Source: Deltaproteobacteria bacterium UBA2409
GTDB lineage: Bacteria > Bdellovibrionota_C > UBA2361 > DDRT01
Reading direction: 5' to 3'
Length of the DNA: 64,000 bases
Assembly (NCBI GenBank): GCA_002343185.1
Contig: DDRT01000020.1
Location: forward strand, 340,597 to 404,596
Shown here one piece after another: positions 26,590 through 36,175 of this stretch. The position numbers were made by a program, and so were the translations under genes. The notes beneath the pieces were generated by a model. It was not told where the DNA came from. It made no database searches and saw nothing but the letters and a program-made list of their open reading frames with translations. Numbering within the stretch: position 1 is the first letter of the stretch; each line of letters begins with the position of its first letter.

Positions 26590-27468
26590 ATGTATAAGTT
26601 TATTTTGCCATGGGTACTTTTTAGTGCTGTATTCGCTTTTGCTGAAAAGCCCTACGTATTCTTATTTCAAAAGCAGAAAAGTCCAGATGCCATTAAAGAA
26701 GCTGCAGAGACACTATCAAAAAGACTTTCAACAGAGTTACATCACTCTGTAAAAGCTCAAGTTCCTCTTGATTATGGTGTTTCAGTTCAGGCGATTAAGC
26801 ATGGTACTGCTGATGTTGCCTATGTAGACTCTATGTCATATCTACTTGCTGAAGATTCTAGTGAGATCCTTTTAGCAGAAGAGAGGCCTGATGCATCAGG
26901 TACCTATAGGACTGAGTACGACTCCTTATTTCTTGTTCCAAAAGATAGCCCTCTTAATTCTCTTACTGATCTCAAAGAAAAAGCCAAGGATCTAACTATT
27001 ATTTTCACCAGTCCAACAAGCACCTCAGGATATATCTTCCCTTTAATGAGACTTAATAAGGAAGGATTTGGCGATCCTAAAACTGCCTTTAAACAGGTTG
27101 CTTTTGGAGGAAGCTACGCTCAGGCTATAGAAAGAGTTGCATCTGGCTTAGGTGATGTAGCATGTGTTTCGTTCTATTCATTTGAAGGAACAAAGCCACA
27201 TGTATCAGAAGAGATTAGAAGTAAATTAAAAGTACTGGCAAGAACTAGTGGTGTTCCAACTCATGTAATTGTTGCAAGAAAATCTTTAGATGAAGCTACC
27301 AAAAAAAATATAAAAGAAAGTATACTCAAACTTAGCGAAGAGAGCTCAGATCTTTTCTCTGATGTGTATGGAGCTGCAAGGTTCAAAGAGGTGGATCCTA
27401 AAGTTCATATCAACGCCTCAAGAGAAGCAATTAAACTTAGTGGATTGCCTATACCAGGAAGTAAATGA
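26590..27468 (+). CDS. PhnD-like phosphate/phosphonate-type ABC binding protein
   Basis: About 292 residues. Signal peptide MYKFILPWVLFSAVFAFAE; then a PhnD-type fold with VSVQAIKHGTADVAYVDSMS, TSPTSTSGYIFPLMRLNKEG and AIERVASGLGDVACVSFYSFE. AAAGGA at 26574-26579 is well spaced for the ATG at 26590; an earlier TTG or ATG would be too close. Ligand unknown; overlaps by 4 bases the gene for the fused transporter. Confidence 0.8.
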   Translation: MYKFILPWVLFSAVFAFAEKPYVFLFQKQKSPDAIKEAAETLSKRLSTELHHSVKAQVPLDYGVSVQAIKHGTADVAYVDSMSYLLAEDSSEILLAEERPDASGTYRTEYDSLFLVPKDSPLNSLTDLKEKAKDLTIIFTSPTSTSGYIFPLMRLNKEGFGDPKTAFKQVAFGGSYAQAIERVASGLGDVACVSFYSFEGTKPHVSEEIRSKLKVLARTSGVPTHVIVARKSLDEATKKNIKESILKLSEESSDLFSDVYGAARFKEVDPKVHINASREAIKLSGLPIPGSK

Positions 27469-28994
27469 ACAATTTAGCCTATAAAATACCTGATTATATA
27501 ATTTCGTTAAAGGAGGTTTCATTAAACTTTTCTGGTGGAGTCAGAGCTCTTAAATCAATTTCACTTGATGTTGAGCGTGGAAAACAGGTCACTATTGTTG
27601 GCCCATCAGGTTCAGGGAAAACATCACTTCTTTCTGTAATCGCTGGCAAGCACAGGGTAACAGGAACACGAGAGGTTGAGGGAAAAGTAGGGGTAATTTA
27701 TCAGGACCTAAGACTTGTTAAGAGGCTTTCTGCGCTATCAAACGTTCTTCATGGAGTGTTAGGAAATTATCGATTTATTGATACATTTTTCGGATTTTCC
27801 AAGGCTGATGAAAAGAAGGCTTTAGAGTTACTTGGGCGGGTTGGACTTGCATCAAAGGCTAATACTTCTGTCTCTCACCTAAGTGGTGGTGAGCAGCAAC
27901 GAGTTGCAATCGCAAGAGCATTGATGAGTGATCCTGATATTCTGCTCGCTGATGAACCAATAGCGGCATTAGATGCTGAGACAGCTGAGCAGGTGATGGC
28001 ACTTCTTCATGAAGTTGCCAGAGAGAAGGGGATTACTGTGATCTCAGTTCATCATGATGAATCTTTAGCATTCAGAGTTAGTGACGAAGTTATTAGGTTA
28101 AGATCCGGAGAACTTGTTGAATCATGGAAGTGTGGGGCGGAAGAAGACGAGCTTGAGTTCAAAAAAATCGCTCCTGATGAACCAGAAAGATTTGATCCTC
28201 CAATGGTTAAGAGAAATAGAATCTTATCAATCATTACTATATGTGCCGTTATCTATGCTTGGGCGCTTTATGGAATTGAAGGAACGGGTAGAGAGTTTGA
28301 TGGCGCACTCGGCAGATTGGGCAATTTTCTATCTTCGATGATCCCTGCATCATTTGGTGAGTTTAAAAGCATTCCATGGAGCCAGCTTTTTTATTCTTTA
28401 CTTGAGACACTTAGGATGGCTTTTTTAGGAACTTCTTTTGGAATCATAATTTCAGTTCCTCTTGCAGCTTTAGCAATTAAAAGTCCAGGGACGTCATTTA
28501 TAAGGATGTTTTTAAGAGATTCGATCAGACTATGTTTGAATGTATTTAGATCTGTGCCATCTCTTCTTTGGGGTTTAATTGTAACTGCTGTTATAGGTTT
28601 TGGGCCTCTTGCAGGCGTGATAGCTCTTTCTATTTATTCAGTAGGGTACCTCACTAAGTTTTTCTACGAAGCATTTGAAGGGATAGATCCTAAAGCGCCT
28701 GATGCGCTAAAAGATTTTGGAGCTTCAGGACTTCAGAAATTTTTCCATGCTGTTTTGCCAGCTGCTCTGCCAGGAATAGTATCAAGTATGCTCTTTATGC
28801 TGGAGTATAACGTTAGAGCCGCAACGATATTAGGTATAATTGATGCTGGTGGTATAGGGTTTTACTTAAAACAGTACCTCGATTTTCAGTACCTTCCTGC
28901 CGTTACAGCAGGCTTACTTATGATTTTTGGTGTAGTGGTAATACTGGATGCAATTTCAGCCAGAATCAGGGCAAAATTGGCCTGTACCTGTTAG
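27465..28994 (+). CDS. Fused ABC importer: PhnC-type ATPase and PhnE-type permease
   Basis: 509 residues in one frame. Residues 1-245 are an ABC ATPase: Walker A VGPSGSGKTSLL, Q loop GVIYQDLRL, signature SHLSGGEQQRVAIARAL, Walker B ILLADEPIAALDAE, switch His in ISVHHDES. After a linker, residues about 268-505 are a PhnE-like permease: several membrane helices with SLLETLRMAFLGTSFGIIIS and the coupling helix region KDFGASGLQKFFHAVLPAALPG. PhnC and PhnE are normally separate proteins. No phn lyase genes are nearby, so the substrate could be phosphonate, phosphate or another oxyanion. Confidence 0.87.
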   Translation: MNNLAYKIPDYIISLKEVSLNFSGGVRALKSISLDVERGKQVTIVGPSGSGKTSLLSVIAGKHRVTGTREVEGKVGVIYQDLRLVKRLSALSNVLHGVLGNYRFIDTFFGFSKADEKKALELLGRVGLASKANTSVSHLSGGEQQRVAIARALMSDPDILLADEPIAALDAETAEQVMALLHEVAREKGITVISVHHDESLAFRVSDEVIRLRSGELVESWKCGAEEDELEFKKIAPDEPERFDPPMVKRNRILSIITICAVIYAWALYGIEGTGREFDGALGRLGNFLSSMIPASFGEFKSIPWSQLFYSLLETLRMAFLGTSFGIIISVPLAALAIKSPGTSFIRMFLRDSIRLCLNVFRSVPSLLWGLIVTAVIGFGPLAGVIALSIYSVGYLTKFFYEAFEGIDPKAPDALKDFGASGLQKFFHAVLPAALPGIVSSMLFMLEYNVRAATILGIIDAGGIGFYLKQYLDFQYLPAVTAGLLMIFGVVVILDAISARIRAKLACTC

Positions 28995-29038
28995 AGCACA
29001 GATCTACCGATTCTCCCCATATCCCTCTATGTACGGTT

Positions 29039-29854
29039 ATGCCAAAGCGGTTTTCTAAAGAAGAGGTACTAAAGAAGAATAATGAGGGCACCTGGCTTAG
29101 TCCTATCCCTCAACCTTTTGCTCAAGGATGCGAGTCCCTCCCACCTGAAGATCCTAAGTACAGAAAATTTTTAGGTTCCGTAGCTATCGGTCTAGGAACA
29201 ATCTGCGATGAGAACGATCGATTCTCTAGAACCCCTCCGAAAGACATAAAAGATAAGTTCCAAATATTGCCTAAGGATGTTCTAAGCTCAACTCCTCTGA
29301 GCCCTACTCATGAGATCTCAAATAAAGAGATTCAGTTAGAATTTGGTGAATTTGTTGATGCTGCAAGATTTAGGTGGCATGAGAAACTCAGTCTGTTAGG
29401 GATGGAAGAGGCTATCTATGCAGTTCAAGTTAGAGTTCACTCAAAGCTTGAAGTTTATCATGACTATGCAAGACCTACGTACTCCATAAATTTAAAATCA
29501 TATGGAGGAAAGTTTTTTTCTTTGAGGCTTTTATCATTAGTTAACACAGAATGGCACTTTGCCGAGAGAGCTGTTAGAGAATATTCTAAGCAGATCGATT
29601 TTAATGGTGGATTACTTGTAAAAGACTCCTTAAATCGCGTTTGGGTAGATGAACAGGTGATTAGAAGGGCAGCATTTCACTATTCAAGATATCAGATCGA
29701 AAGAACAGCCCAGAAAAAAGATCTTGTTGTTGATGATAAGCTAAGATTTGCCCATTTTATTGTATTTAGATCTCACCTTCCTAAGCTTTCATATAATGTT
29801 AACGGATGGGTTCTTCCAGAACTTGATTCTGATACAGCCAGGGAGGCCGCATGA
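29039..29854 (+). CDS. Uncharacterised 271-residue protein
   Basis: No signal peptide or membrane segment. Proline-rich first 100 residues (TWLSPIPQPFAQG), then an alpha/beta region with EDAIYAVQVRVHSKLEVYH-like and SLRLLSLVNTEWHFAERAVR segments. I do not recognise a family. Starts 44 bases after the transporter and overlaps the next gene by 4 bases (ATGA), so it forms a two-gene unit with it. Confidence 0.65.
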   Translation: MPKRFSKEEVLKKNNEGTWLSPIPQPFAQGCESLPPEDPKYRKFLGSVAIGLGTICDENDRFSRTPPKDIKDKFQILPKDVLSSTPLSPTHEISNKEIQLEFGEFVDAARFRWHEKLSLLGMEEAIYAVQVRVHSKLEVYHDYARPTYSINLKSYGGKFFSLRLLSLVNTEWHFAERAVREYSKQIDFNGGLLVKDSLNRVWVDEQVIRRAAFHYSRYQIERTAQKKDLVVDDKLRFAHFIVFRSHLPKLSYNVNGWVLPELDSDTAREAA

Positions 29855-30408
29855 AGTTTGATGATAAGGACGTTAAGTCTCAAGAAAATGTCTCTCAGGA
29901 TAGTGCGGAGAAGGGTGCTAGCCTTCCTGCCGTTTCAACACTTCAAAACAGACTTAGAAATCCATCTCTTTCGCCTTCCCATGAAGTTTTGGATCTAGTT
30001 AGAGATATTGATAATTCCCCTAGTGAGGAAGGTACTGCTTTAGTTCTTGCAGTAGCGGAGAGAGTTTTTGCCCAGCACGGTGAAAAGCGACCGATCCATC
30101 AAGATTGTGATCTTGAGGCTTTATGTCTTAGTCATCTTTATAGGCATGGAGTTTCTCAGGCTGAAGGAGTAGCAAGAGTTGCTATGCTTAGTGATGATCC
30201 AAATGTAAAAGCATTCGGATATCTAATCGTTTGTGATGGTCAACAGGGATCGATAGTAAAGGAGATGCTGAGACATCTAGAGCCTCCATTTAAGGCAACT
30301 GTGTTATCTACATTTATTCACTCTGGTGATCAGCGACTCTCCGGATTGGCCAAAGAGGTTCTACAAGAAACTTTTTCTTCTGATGTCGCGGTATTAAAAG
30401 CTGCTTAA
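29851..30408 (+). CDS. Uncharacterised 185-residue helical protein
   Basis: Polar, serine-rich first 55 residues, then a mostly helical domain (LDLVRDIDNS, EGTALVLAVAERVFAQHG, EALCLSHLYRHGVSQAEGVARVA) with a spacing reminiscent of HEAT-like helical pairs. No catalytic motif. Coupled to the preceding unknown gene. Confidence 0.6.
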   Translation: MKFDDKDVKSQENVSQDSAEKGASLPAVSTLQNRLRNPSLSPSHEVLDLVRDIDNSPSEEGTALVLAVAERVFAQHGEKRPIHQDCDLEALCLSHLYRHGVSQAEGVARVAMLSDDPNVKAFGYLIVCDGQQGSIVKEMLRHLEPPFKATVLSTFIHSGDQRLSGLAKEVLQETFSSDVAVLKAA

Positions 30409-30412
30409 AAAA

Positions 30413-30438
30413 ACCTGGAGGGTCAGACCCCCAAGTCT
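30413..30438. terminator. Possible bidirectional terminator between convergent genes
   Basis: An imperfect hairpin around GGGTCAGACCC (TGGAGGGTC/GACCCCCA) fills the 33-base gap between two convergent genes, with A-rich DNA on one side and T-rich DNA on the other. It shares the GGGTCAG core with other intergenic palindromes in the window. Confidence 0.4.
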
Positions 30439-30441
30439 TCT

Positions 30442-30981
30442 TTAAGACGCAACCGATATACTAGCTTCTGCTTCAGTCTGAAAGCCTGGATTTTCGAGTG
30501 AAAACTCCTGATCATTAGCAATTAAAGGATCATCAACATCTACATCAACTTCGACTAAACTATTTTGAACTCGCTCTCTACCTGTAAGCTCTAGTCTAAG
30601 CTCACCTTCTTCAGATTTAGTGATCAGGTCTTCTTCGTCAGGAATTTCGCCAAAAAAAGATCTTCTTAAAAAATAAACAAGATATCTTCTGTTTCCATCT
30701 CTAAGATTAAAGTCTGGCTCAAGAGCACGATCTTCTCCACTTACTCTTAAGAAGGTTGTGCCAGGAGCATATTCAAGTTTGTTAGAGAATCTTATTTTTA
30801 CAACTATGCCACTTCGATTTACCTCTTTAAGTGTAATTTTTACGGAGGTACGATCTTGAATATCGATCTTGGAAGGATCGGTAGTAACAGCAACAAGTGC
30901 AGCTCCACCACCTCCGAATGATGATGAGCTATCACCTCCACAACCGATTAAAGGTAGAAGGATACATATAAACCATCTCAT
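30442..30981 (-). CDS. Putative lipoprotein
   Basis: 179 residues. Signal peptide with lipobox LLPLIGC followed by a Gly/Ser-rich tether (GGDSSSSFGGGG). The mature part is predicted beta-rich (SVKITLKEVNRSGIVVKIRF, GELRLELTGRERVQNSLVEV). No family recognised; predicted outer-membrane or surface lipoprotein. Confidence 0.7.
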   Translation of the reverse strand: MRWFICILLPLIGCGGDSSSSFGGGGAALVAVTTDPSKIDIQDRTSVKITLKEVNRSGIVVKIRFSNKLEYAPGTTFLRVSGEDRALEPDFNLRDGNRRYLVYFLRRSFFGEIPDEEDLITKSEEGELRLELTGRERVQNSLVEVDVDVDDPLIANDQEFSLENPGFQTEAEASISVAS

Positions 30982-31073
30982 GCTTATAAGGCTAACTAAT
31001 TAAGCTAATTTACGAAATCCATTAAATTCATCAATTTGATTACCGATGCTATCGGCGTTATCATTCGTGACTT

Positions 31074-33158
31074 ATGACACTAAGATTTATTTCAATTCTC
31101 TTTTTAGCATTAACATCCTTAGCTGAAGTTTATCAGTTTAATTATTCTCTTCCGTGGGGCGGCCCACCTATAACCCTCAGAAACTATGCTGGTGTTACGG
31201 AGAAGATAGTTGGAATTTATAACACCACAGATAATCACTTTGAGTGGGAGGTAGAATTTTCTCCTGCGCCGGCAAGTGAGCCATTTCCTGGAGTTTTACC
31301 GAATAGTTTTTGGCTAGTATTAAACAATGGACCGATGCCAAAGCACACTTCCCAAGGAGAAGTTCCAATTATTCATTTTGATGGAACTGATCCTCTAAAT
31401 CCAGTTTTATCTGTTTATGCTTATGCAGGGAGTAACTCTGGAAGCTCCTGGAGAGACGGATCAAACTTAGCAGGAATTCAGGATGCTGACAGAATTTTAT
31501 CGAACATCGCTCCAGTTGGAATTAGAAATCCAAGCGGTTGGGTAAAGGAATTATTAGTCCAAGATATTTCTCCTGATAGAAGAAAATTTAGATTTGCAAT
31601 TGATGCAACAGCGATTCAAAACCATATACCTAAATACGGATCTACAGATACTCCTGGATGTGACGTAAACCCTGCACTTTGTTGGGAAGGATTAAGATTT
31701 GGCCCATTTGGTGGAGATTCGATGAATCCGGCAGGAAACTATATTGGTGTCTGGATGCATCCATTTGCGGATCTTACATCAGATTACTATGAAGTAGGTG
31801 ACCCGGTAGATCCAGATAAGTTTGGATTTCTTTCTGCTTGGAATGTGATTGGAGATAAGCATGGATGGTTTGATACAGGAATGAAGTATCCTCCTGTAAG
31901 AATAGTTAAACCAGCGTGCAAGATAGATGATCTGCATTTTACTTTAACTGAAGGAGTCCCATTTCAGCATAGCATTCGTGTAGCTGATCCCGCAGGTGGA
32001 GGATTGACTGTAAACTATTCAGGATTCCCACCAGCAATGACATTCGATCCTACAGAAGGTGGAACTATTCAGAATGGAGAGCAGATACTTTACAACTGGA
32101 CTCCTGGTCAGTCAGATGTTGGAATTTTTTATGACATAATAACTAAATTAACTGACAAATGGGGCACTGAAGCTGAATGTAGCTTCTCAGTTGAAACAGA
32201 ACCAAATGAGCCACCTGAGGGTGAGTTTGATGGAGAGATACCACCACTACCATGTTCTGATCCTAGAGTGAGTCAGACGCTTACTTTGTTAGTAACGGAT
32301 GATGGCGTTCCAAATAATATTTTGAATTATCAATGGAGCTCCACATGTCCAAATGCAACATTCTCTGATAGTGGCGGAACAGTTCAAGGTTCACAGGCAA
32401 CTCTTCAAACATCGATAACTTTTGATGCAGAAACAAATGGCTTGCCTTCATCTTGTACAGTGACCGCAAATGTTTCAGATGGACTAAAGTCAAAAGATTT
32501 TACGGTGCTTCTAACTGTTGAGCAGTGTCAGAAAGATTGCGCCGGAACAATCAATGGAAATGCCCAGTTTGATATCTGTGGGGTTTGTGAAGGGGATGGA
32601 ACATCTTGTCTTGATTGCGAAGGAACTCCATTTGGATCTGTTAAAATCGATAGATGCGGAGTCTGTGGTGGAAACGGTAATAGCTGTCTAGGCTGTGAGC
32701 CATATAATGTCTCTGATATCTTGGGAAGTCTTGATAGCAGAGCCAATCAGCAGGCACGCTTAATCACTAGGATTTCAAAGCTTATTAGAAAGGCTCCTGA
32801 ATCCAGTGCTAAGAGTAAAAAAATCGCATCAGTAGCGATCTTAGAAGCCAAGAAACTTGAACTTCTCCAGTGGCAATCTTTATGGATTAACTATGGGGCC
32901 ACAGGACAGATCTGTCAGAATTCAAGCTTCTGCGTTTCTTCAAGTAATGTAGAGGTGCTTTCTGGTGTTGGAGCTACAAGTGAAACTTTTAGGAAAACCA
33001 CCAAGCGACTTATTTCAAGAACAGCTAGGGATGGTACCGCATCTTCAAGCAAGAGGGCTAAGTGGGCTAAAACGAATAAGAGGCTTCATAACCAGAACAT
33101 AGCTGAGCTTAGTTCTTTGCCATCTGCAAAAAGCTTATGCTCGGATGAATCCTTCTGA
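31074..33158 (+). CDS. Large secreted protein with two Cys-rich CGVC repeats
   Basis: 694 residues with signal peptide (MTLRFISILFLALTSLA). About 280 residues of beta-rich domain come first, then cadherin/Ig-like segments (ILYNWTPGQSDVGIF, LQTSITFDAETNG), then two repeats of the D.CGVC.G.G.SC..C type (FDICGVCEGDGTSCLDC; IDRCGVCGGNGNSCLGC), which occur in extracellular proteins of predatory and gliding bacteria. The last 130 residues are basic and helical. Likely exported or surface-bound; substrate unknown. Confidence 0.75.
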   Translation: MTLRFISILFLALTSLAEVYQFNYSLPWGGPPITLRNYAGVTEKIVGIYNTTDNHFEWEVEFSPAPASEPFPGVLPNSFWLVLNNGPMPKHTSQGEVPIIHFDGTDPLNPVLSVYAYAGSNSGSSWRDGSNLAGIQDADRILSNIAPVGIRNPSGWVKELLVQDISPDRRKFRFAIDATAIQNHIPKYGSTDTPGCDVNPALCWEGLRFGPFGGDSMNPAGNYIGVWMHPFADLTSDYYEVGDPVDPDKFGFLSAWNVIGDKHGWFDTGMKYPPVRIVKPACKIDDLHFTLTEGVPFQHSIRVADPAGGGLTVNYSGFPPAMTFDPTEGGTIQNGEQILYNWTPGQSDVGIFYDIITKLTDKWGTEAECSFSVETEPNEPPEGEFDGEIPPLPCSDPRVSQTLTLLVTDDGVPNNILNYQWSSTCPNATFSDSGGTVQGSQATLQTSITFDAETNGLPSSCTVTANVSDGLKSKDFTVLLTVEQCQKDCAGTINGNAQFDICGVCEGDGTSCLDCEGTPFGSVKIDRCGVCGGNGNSCLGCEPYNVSDILGSLDSRANQQARLITRISKLIRKAPESSAKSKKIASVAILEAKKLELLQWQSLWINYGATGQICQNSSFCVSSSNVEVLSGVGATSETFRKTTKRLISRTARDGTASSSKRAKWAKTNKRLHNQNIAELSSLPSAKSLCSDESF

Positions 33159-33209
33159 TTTTCGGTACCATCTTAACGAGGTATGGAATCCAAGTCACAA
33201 GGAGAAGGT

Positions 33210-33806
33210 ATGATCCGTGTATCGATTAACGGAAGTGTAACCCCTTTAAATCTTTCAGGAATCAATCGGGTTACTGATTTAATAGAGCTCATTAAGGCTG
33301 TAATTGACCCTGAGCACATGATCTCTCAGATACTGTTTAATGGTAAAGAGTTACAAGATCATGAGTGGAGTGGGGTTCTAACTCAGATAGGCGAGGGAAT
33401 TTTTGAGGTTGAGACTAGCCTGCCTGCTGTTTATGTAGGTGTAAGGTTAAAAGATGCTCCAGATATAGTTAACACCTGTTATCTTCAATTCAGAGAGTCT
33501 AGAAAATATTTCCAAGAGGGTAAGCTTCAAGAGGGGAATCAAGCATTAGTACAAAGTGTTGGTACTCTTAGGGAATTTTTCAACTGGTACTGCACTTTAA
33601 TTGAGCTTTTACCATCTGAAAAAAAGGCAATTTTAGATCTTACTAATAATATGAATGACTTAGCTGATGTTTGTAAGAATATCTGTCAGCAGCAGCTATA
33701 TCAATCCTGGTGGGCTCTTGGAGAGAGTATAAAACAGGATTTGGAGCCTAAGCTTGACGAACTTGAAGACAGCGTTCGAAAAGCTGTTGTTTCAGCTCAG
33801 ATCTAA
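33210..33806 (+). CDS. Protein with ubiquitin-like N-terminal fold and helical C-terminus
   Basis: 198 residues from the ATG at 33210, preceded by AAGGAG at proper spacing; an upstream ATG at 33183 is less well placed. The first 65 residues alternate strands and a helix in beta-grasp order (MIRVSINGS, DLIELIKAVI, SQILFNGKELQD, GIFEVET), resembling ubiquitin, including ILFNGKEL where ubiquitin has LIFAGKQL. The rest is a helical bundle. No C-terminal Gly-Gly, so conjugation is not suggested. Lies 60 bases before the GT4-TPR gene and near the flagellar regulators. Confidence 0.6.
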   Translation: MIRVSINGSVTPLNLSGINRVTDLIELIKAVIDPEHMISQILFNGKELQDHEWSGVLTQIGEGIFEVETSLPAVYVGVRLKDAPDIVNTCYLQFRESRKYFQEGKLQEGNQALVQSVGTLREFFNWYCTLIELLPSEKKAILDLTNNMNDLADVCKNICQQQLYQSWWALGESIKQDLEPKLDELEDSVRKAVVSAQI

Positions 33807-33865
33807 AAGCATCCGGAACTAACTTCGAGTCTTTTCCAATACTTCGTGCATCTAATCTTCAGACG

Positions 33866-36175
33866 ATGAAGATCTTATTTCAATTACGCCCAAACTCGCG
33901 TACCCATCCAGGGGGAGATGTGACTGTTATGTTATCCCTTTGCGAAGGGTTAACTAAGAGGGGACATAATGTTGTAGTTGATTATGAAGGCAACATGGAT
34001 CCTTCAGGATTTGATATTGTTCACCTTACAAATTTTACCCTACCACAGGTTCTAAGAGCGCAAGCAGAAAGAGTTCTTAATGCTGGGGTCCCATTTGTGG
34101 TTCAGGCGATGTTTGAAGATGTTCCAAGGTTTCATTTTCAATCACATCTAATAGCGCACAATCTGATGAATGGACTATCTTGGAATCCAGAAGATGTTTA
34201 TTCAATTGAAAGAGCTCCAGTTTTTGATAACCAGTGGGTAGCAGAGAGAGCTTCAGCAATATTTACTACAGGAGTTGTTGAGAGCGAGGCTATCAAGCGT
34301 TACTACGGAGCGAAAGCAAGTGAGCTTAGGCTTGGATTTAGTGTTGGTGCTGAAGGCGACGCAGAGAAATATAAAAAGATCTACGGAGACTATCTTCTTT
34401 GTGTAGGTAGAATTGAGTCTAGAAAAAATCAGTTAATGCTCTTAAAGGCTCTTGAAGATTCAGATATAAAAATAATCTTTGTTGAGGGAGCAATAACTTA
34501 TCAACCTGAATACGATGCGGCTGTTAAAAACTTTAAACGAAAAGGAGAAACAATTTTCCTTAAGAATTTAAATCCATTTGAACTTGCTAGCTTATACTCG
34601 GGTGCCAGAGTTCATGCACTTGTATCCTGGTATGAACTTCCAGGATTAGTAAGCCTTGAAGCAGCAGCCTACGGAACAAATGTAGTAGCTTCAGATTACG
34701 GAACAATCAGAGACTATTTAGGGAAAGATTGCTTCTATGCCTTGCCTTATGATGCAGAGAGCGTAAGAAGCGCAGTAATAGCAGCCTGGAATACACCTGT
34801 ATCTCCAGATTTAAAATTAAGGGCAAGAAACTGCTCATGGGAGAAAACAGCAGAGCAGGTAGAAAAGATTTATAAGGAGATAGTACCGATGAGTAAGGAC
34901 ACTTTAGATTCTTCGAGTTTAACAGCACTCGAAAAAGGTGAAGAGGCTGCCAAGGAAAGACGATATGAGGAAGCAGAAAGGTTTCTCACCGAGGCCTACA
35001 AGGCTGACCCAAACTCAACCAGAGCACTTCGTGCTATTGGCGCAGTTCACCTGGCTCAAGAGCGTGTTGTTGATGCAAGAAGAGCCTTTAGAGAGGCATT
35101 TGCTATTGATCAGCAAGATCCAAAGACCCTAAGTGGGTTAGGAATGTGTGAAGTAATGCAAAAAAACTATGAGGGTGCATTTAGATACTTTTCACAGAGT
35201 TTAGATCTTTCTCCATTTCAACTAGTTCCGATCTACCAGTTAATTGAGTGCTCATACGCTTTAGGTAGATTTGATAAACTTGAAGCGGTTCTTCGAAACT
35301 ATGTTGATAACCATAAAGACGATGCTCAGATGAGATTCTGCTTAGCTGGTTGTTTATATAAGCAAGATAAAACAACTGAAGCACGTGCACTTTTGATGGA
35401 AGTTTTAGAACAGCTTCCTGAGCATGAAGGAGCAAAAGAGCTTTTAGCAATGCTAGCGCCGTTAAAATCTCAGATTGAGGTGGTAAAAATCTCTGAAGAA
35501 ACAGCTCAGATTGATATGAAACTTGCCATAGCAGAGGATAAAAAACGAGTTAAAGAATATGCTGAAGCAGAGAAGATTCTATCTGAAATCACTGGATCTC
35601 TTACTGAGACGCAGACAGAACTAAAAGCCTGCCTTGAGTTAGAACTTGAAGTTGTTCAGGGTAAATTTGAGTCGGCAGCAAAGAAAGTTGAAGTTGCGGC
35701 ACTGAGATATCCAAATTCAGCAAGATTACTTTGTACTAGAGGAGCACTTGCTCTTGCAGGAGGAGACTGGGCTGGGTCAAAGGCAAAGTTTGAAGAAGCA
35801 CTAAGGTGCAATCCAAAAAGTGATGTTGCAATGGCTGGAATCGCCCTTTATGAGCAACATAAAGGCAGTGAAGCAAGAGCCTGGGAGCTTTATAAATCAG
35901 CTTTAGAAGTTAACCCAGAAAACGGAAGAGCAATTCTTGGGGCAATAGAGCTAGGTTACAGACTTGGTAAGTTAGACGAACTTGAATCAATGATTGGAAG
36001 ATATGTCGATCTTCATCCAGCAGATTTGGATATGGTCTATGCTCTAGCTGGATGTTGTTTTGCTCAAGGTAAGCTTCAGGAAGCAACTTCTCATGTAGAA
36101 ACCATCAAGCTCTTTAACCCTGCTCATGAGCGAGCCCAAGAGCTCTCAACAATGATTGCAGAGCGATCGGTATAG
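33866..36175 (+). CDS. GT4-type glycosyltransferase with TPR repeats
   Basis: 769 residues. Residues 1-340 are a GT-B glycosyltransferase family 4 protein: HPGGDVTVMLSLCEGLTKRG near the N-terminus, LLCVGRIESRKNQLMLLKAL and LVSWYELPGLVSLEAAAYGT (the E-x7-E nucleotide-sugar region). Residues about 355-765 are tetratricopeptide repeats (RYEEAERFLTEAYKADPNS, DARRAFREAFAIDQQDP and others). Position beside flagellar regulatory genes suggests glycosylation of flagellin or of another surface protein, but this is inference. Confidence 0.85.
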   Translation: MKILFQLRPNSRTHPGGDVTVMLSLCEGLTKRGHNVVVDYEGNMDPSGFDIVHLTNFTLPQVLRAQAERVLNAGVPFVVQAMFEDVPRFHFQSHLIAHNLMNGLSWNPEDVYSIERAPVFDNQWVAERASAIFTTGVVESEAIKRYYGAKASELRLGFSVGAEGDAEKYKKIYGDYLLCVGRIESRKNQLMLLKALEDSDIKIIFVEGAITYQPEYDAAVKNFKRKGETIFLKNLNPFELASLYSGARVHALVSWYELPGLVSLEAAAYGTNVVASDYGTIRDYLGKDCFYALPYDAESVRSAVIAAWNTPVSPDLKLRARNCSWEKTAEQVEKIYKEIVPMSKDTLDSSSLTALEKGEEAAKERRYEEAERFLTEAYKADPNSTRALRAIGAVHLAQERVVDARRAFREAFAIDQQDPKTLSGLGMCEVMQKNYEGAFRYFSQSLDLSPFQLVPIYQLIECSYALGRFDKLEAVLRNYVDNHKDDAQMRFCLAGCLYKQDKTTEARALLMEVLEQLPEHEGAKELLAMLAPLKSQIEVVKISEETAQIDMKLAIAEDKKRVKEYAEAEKILSEITGSLTETQTELKACLELELEVVQGKFESAAKKVEVAALRYPNSARLLCTRGALALAGGDWAGSKAKFEEALRCNPKSDVAMAGIALYEQHKGSEARAWELYKSALEVNPENGRAILGAIELGYRLGKLDELESMIGRYVDLHPADLDMVYALAGCCFAQGKLQEATSHVETIKLFNPAHERAQELSTMIAERSV

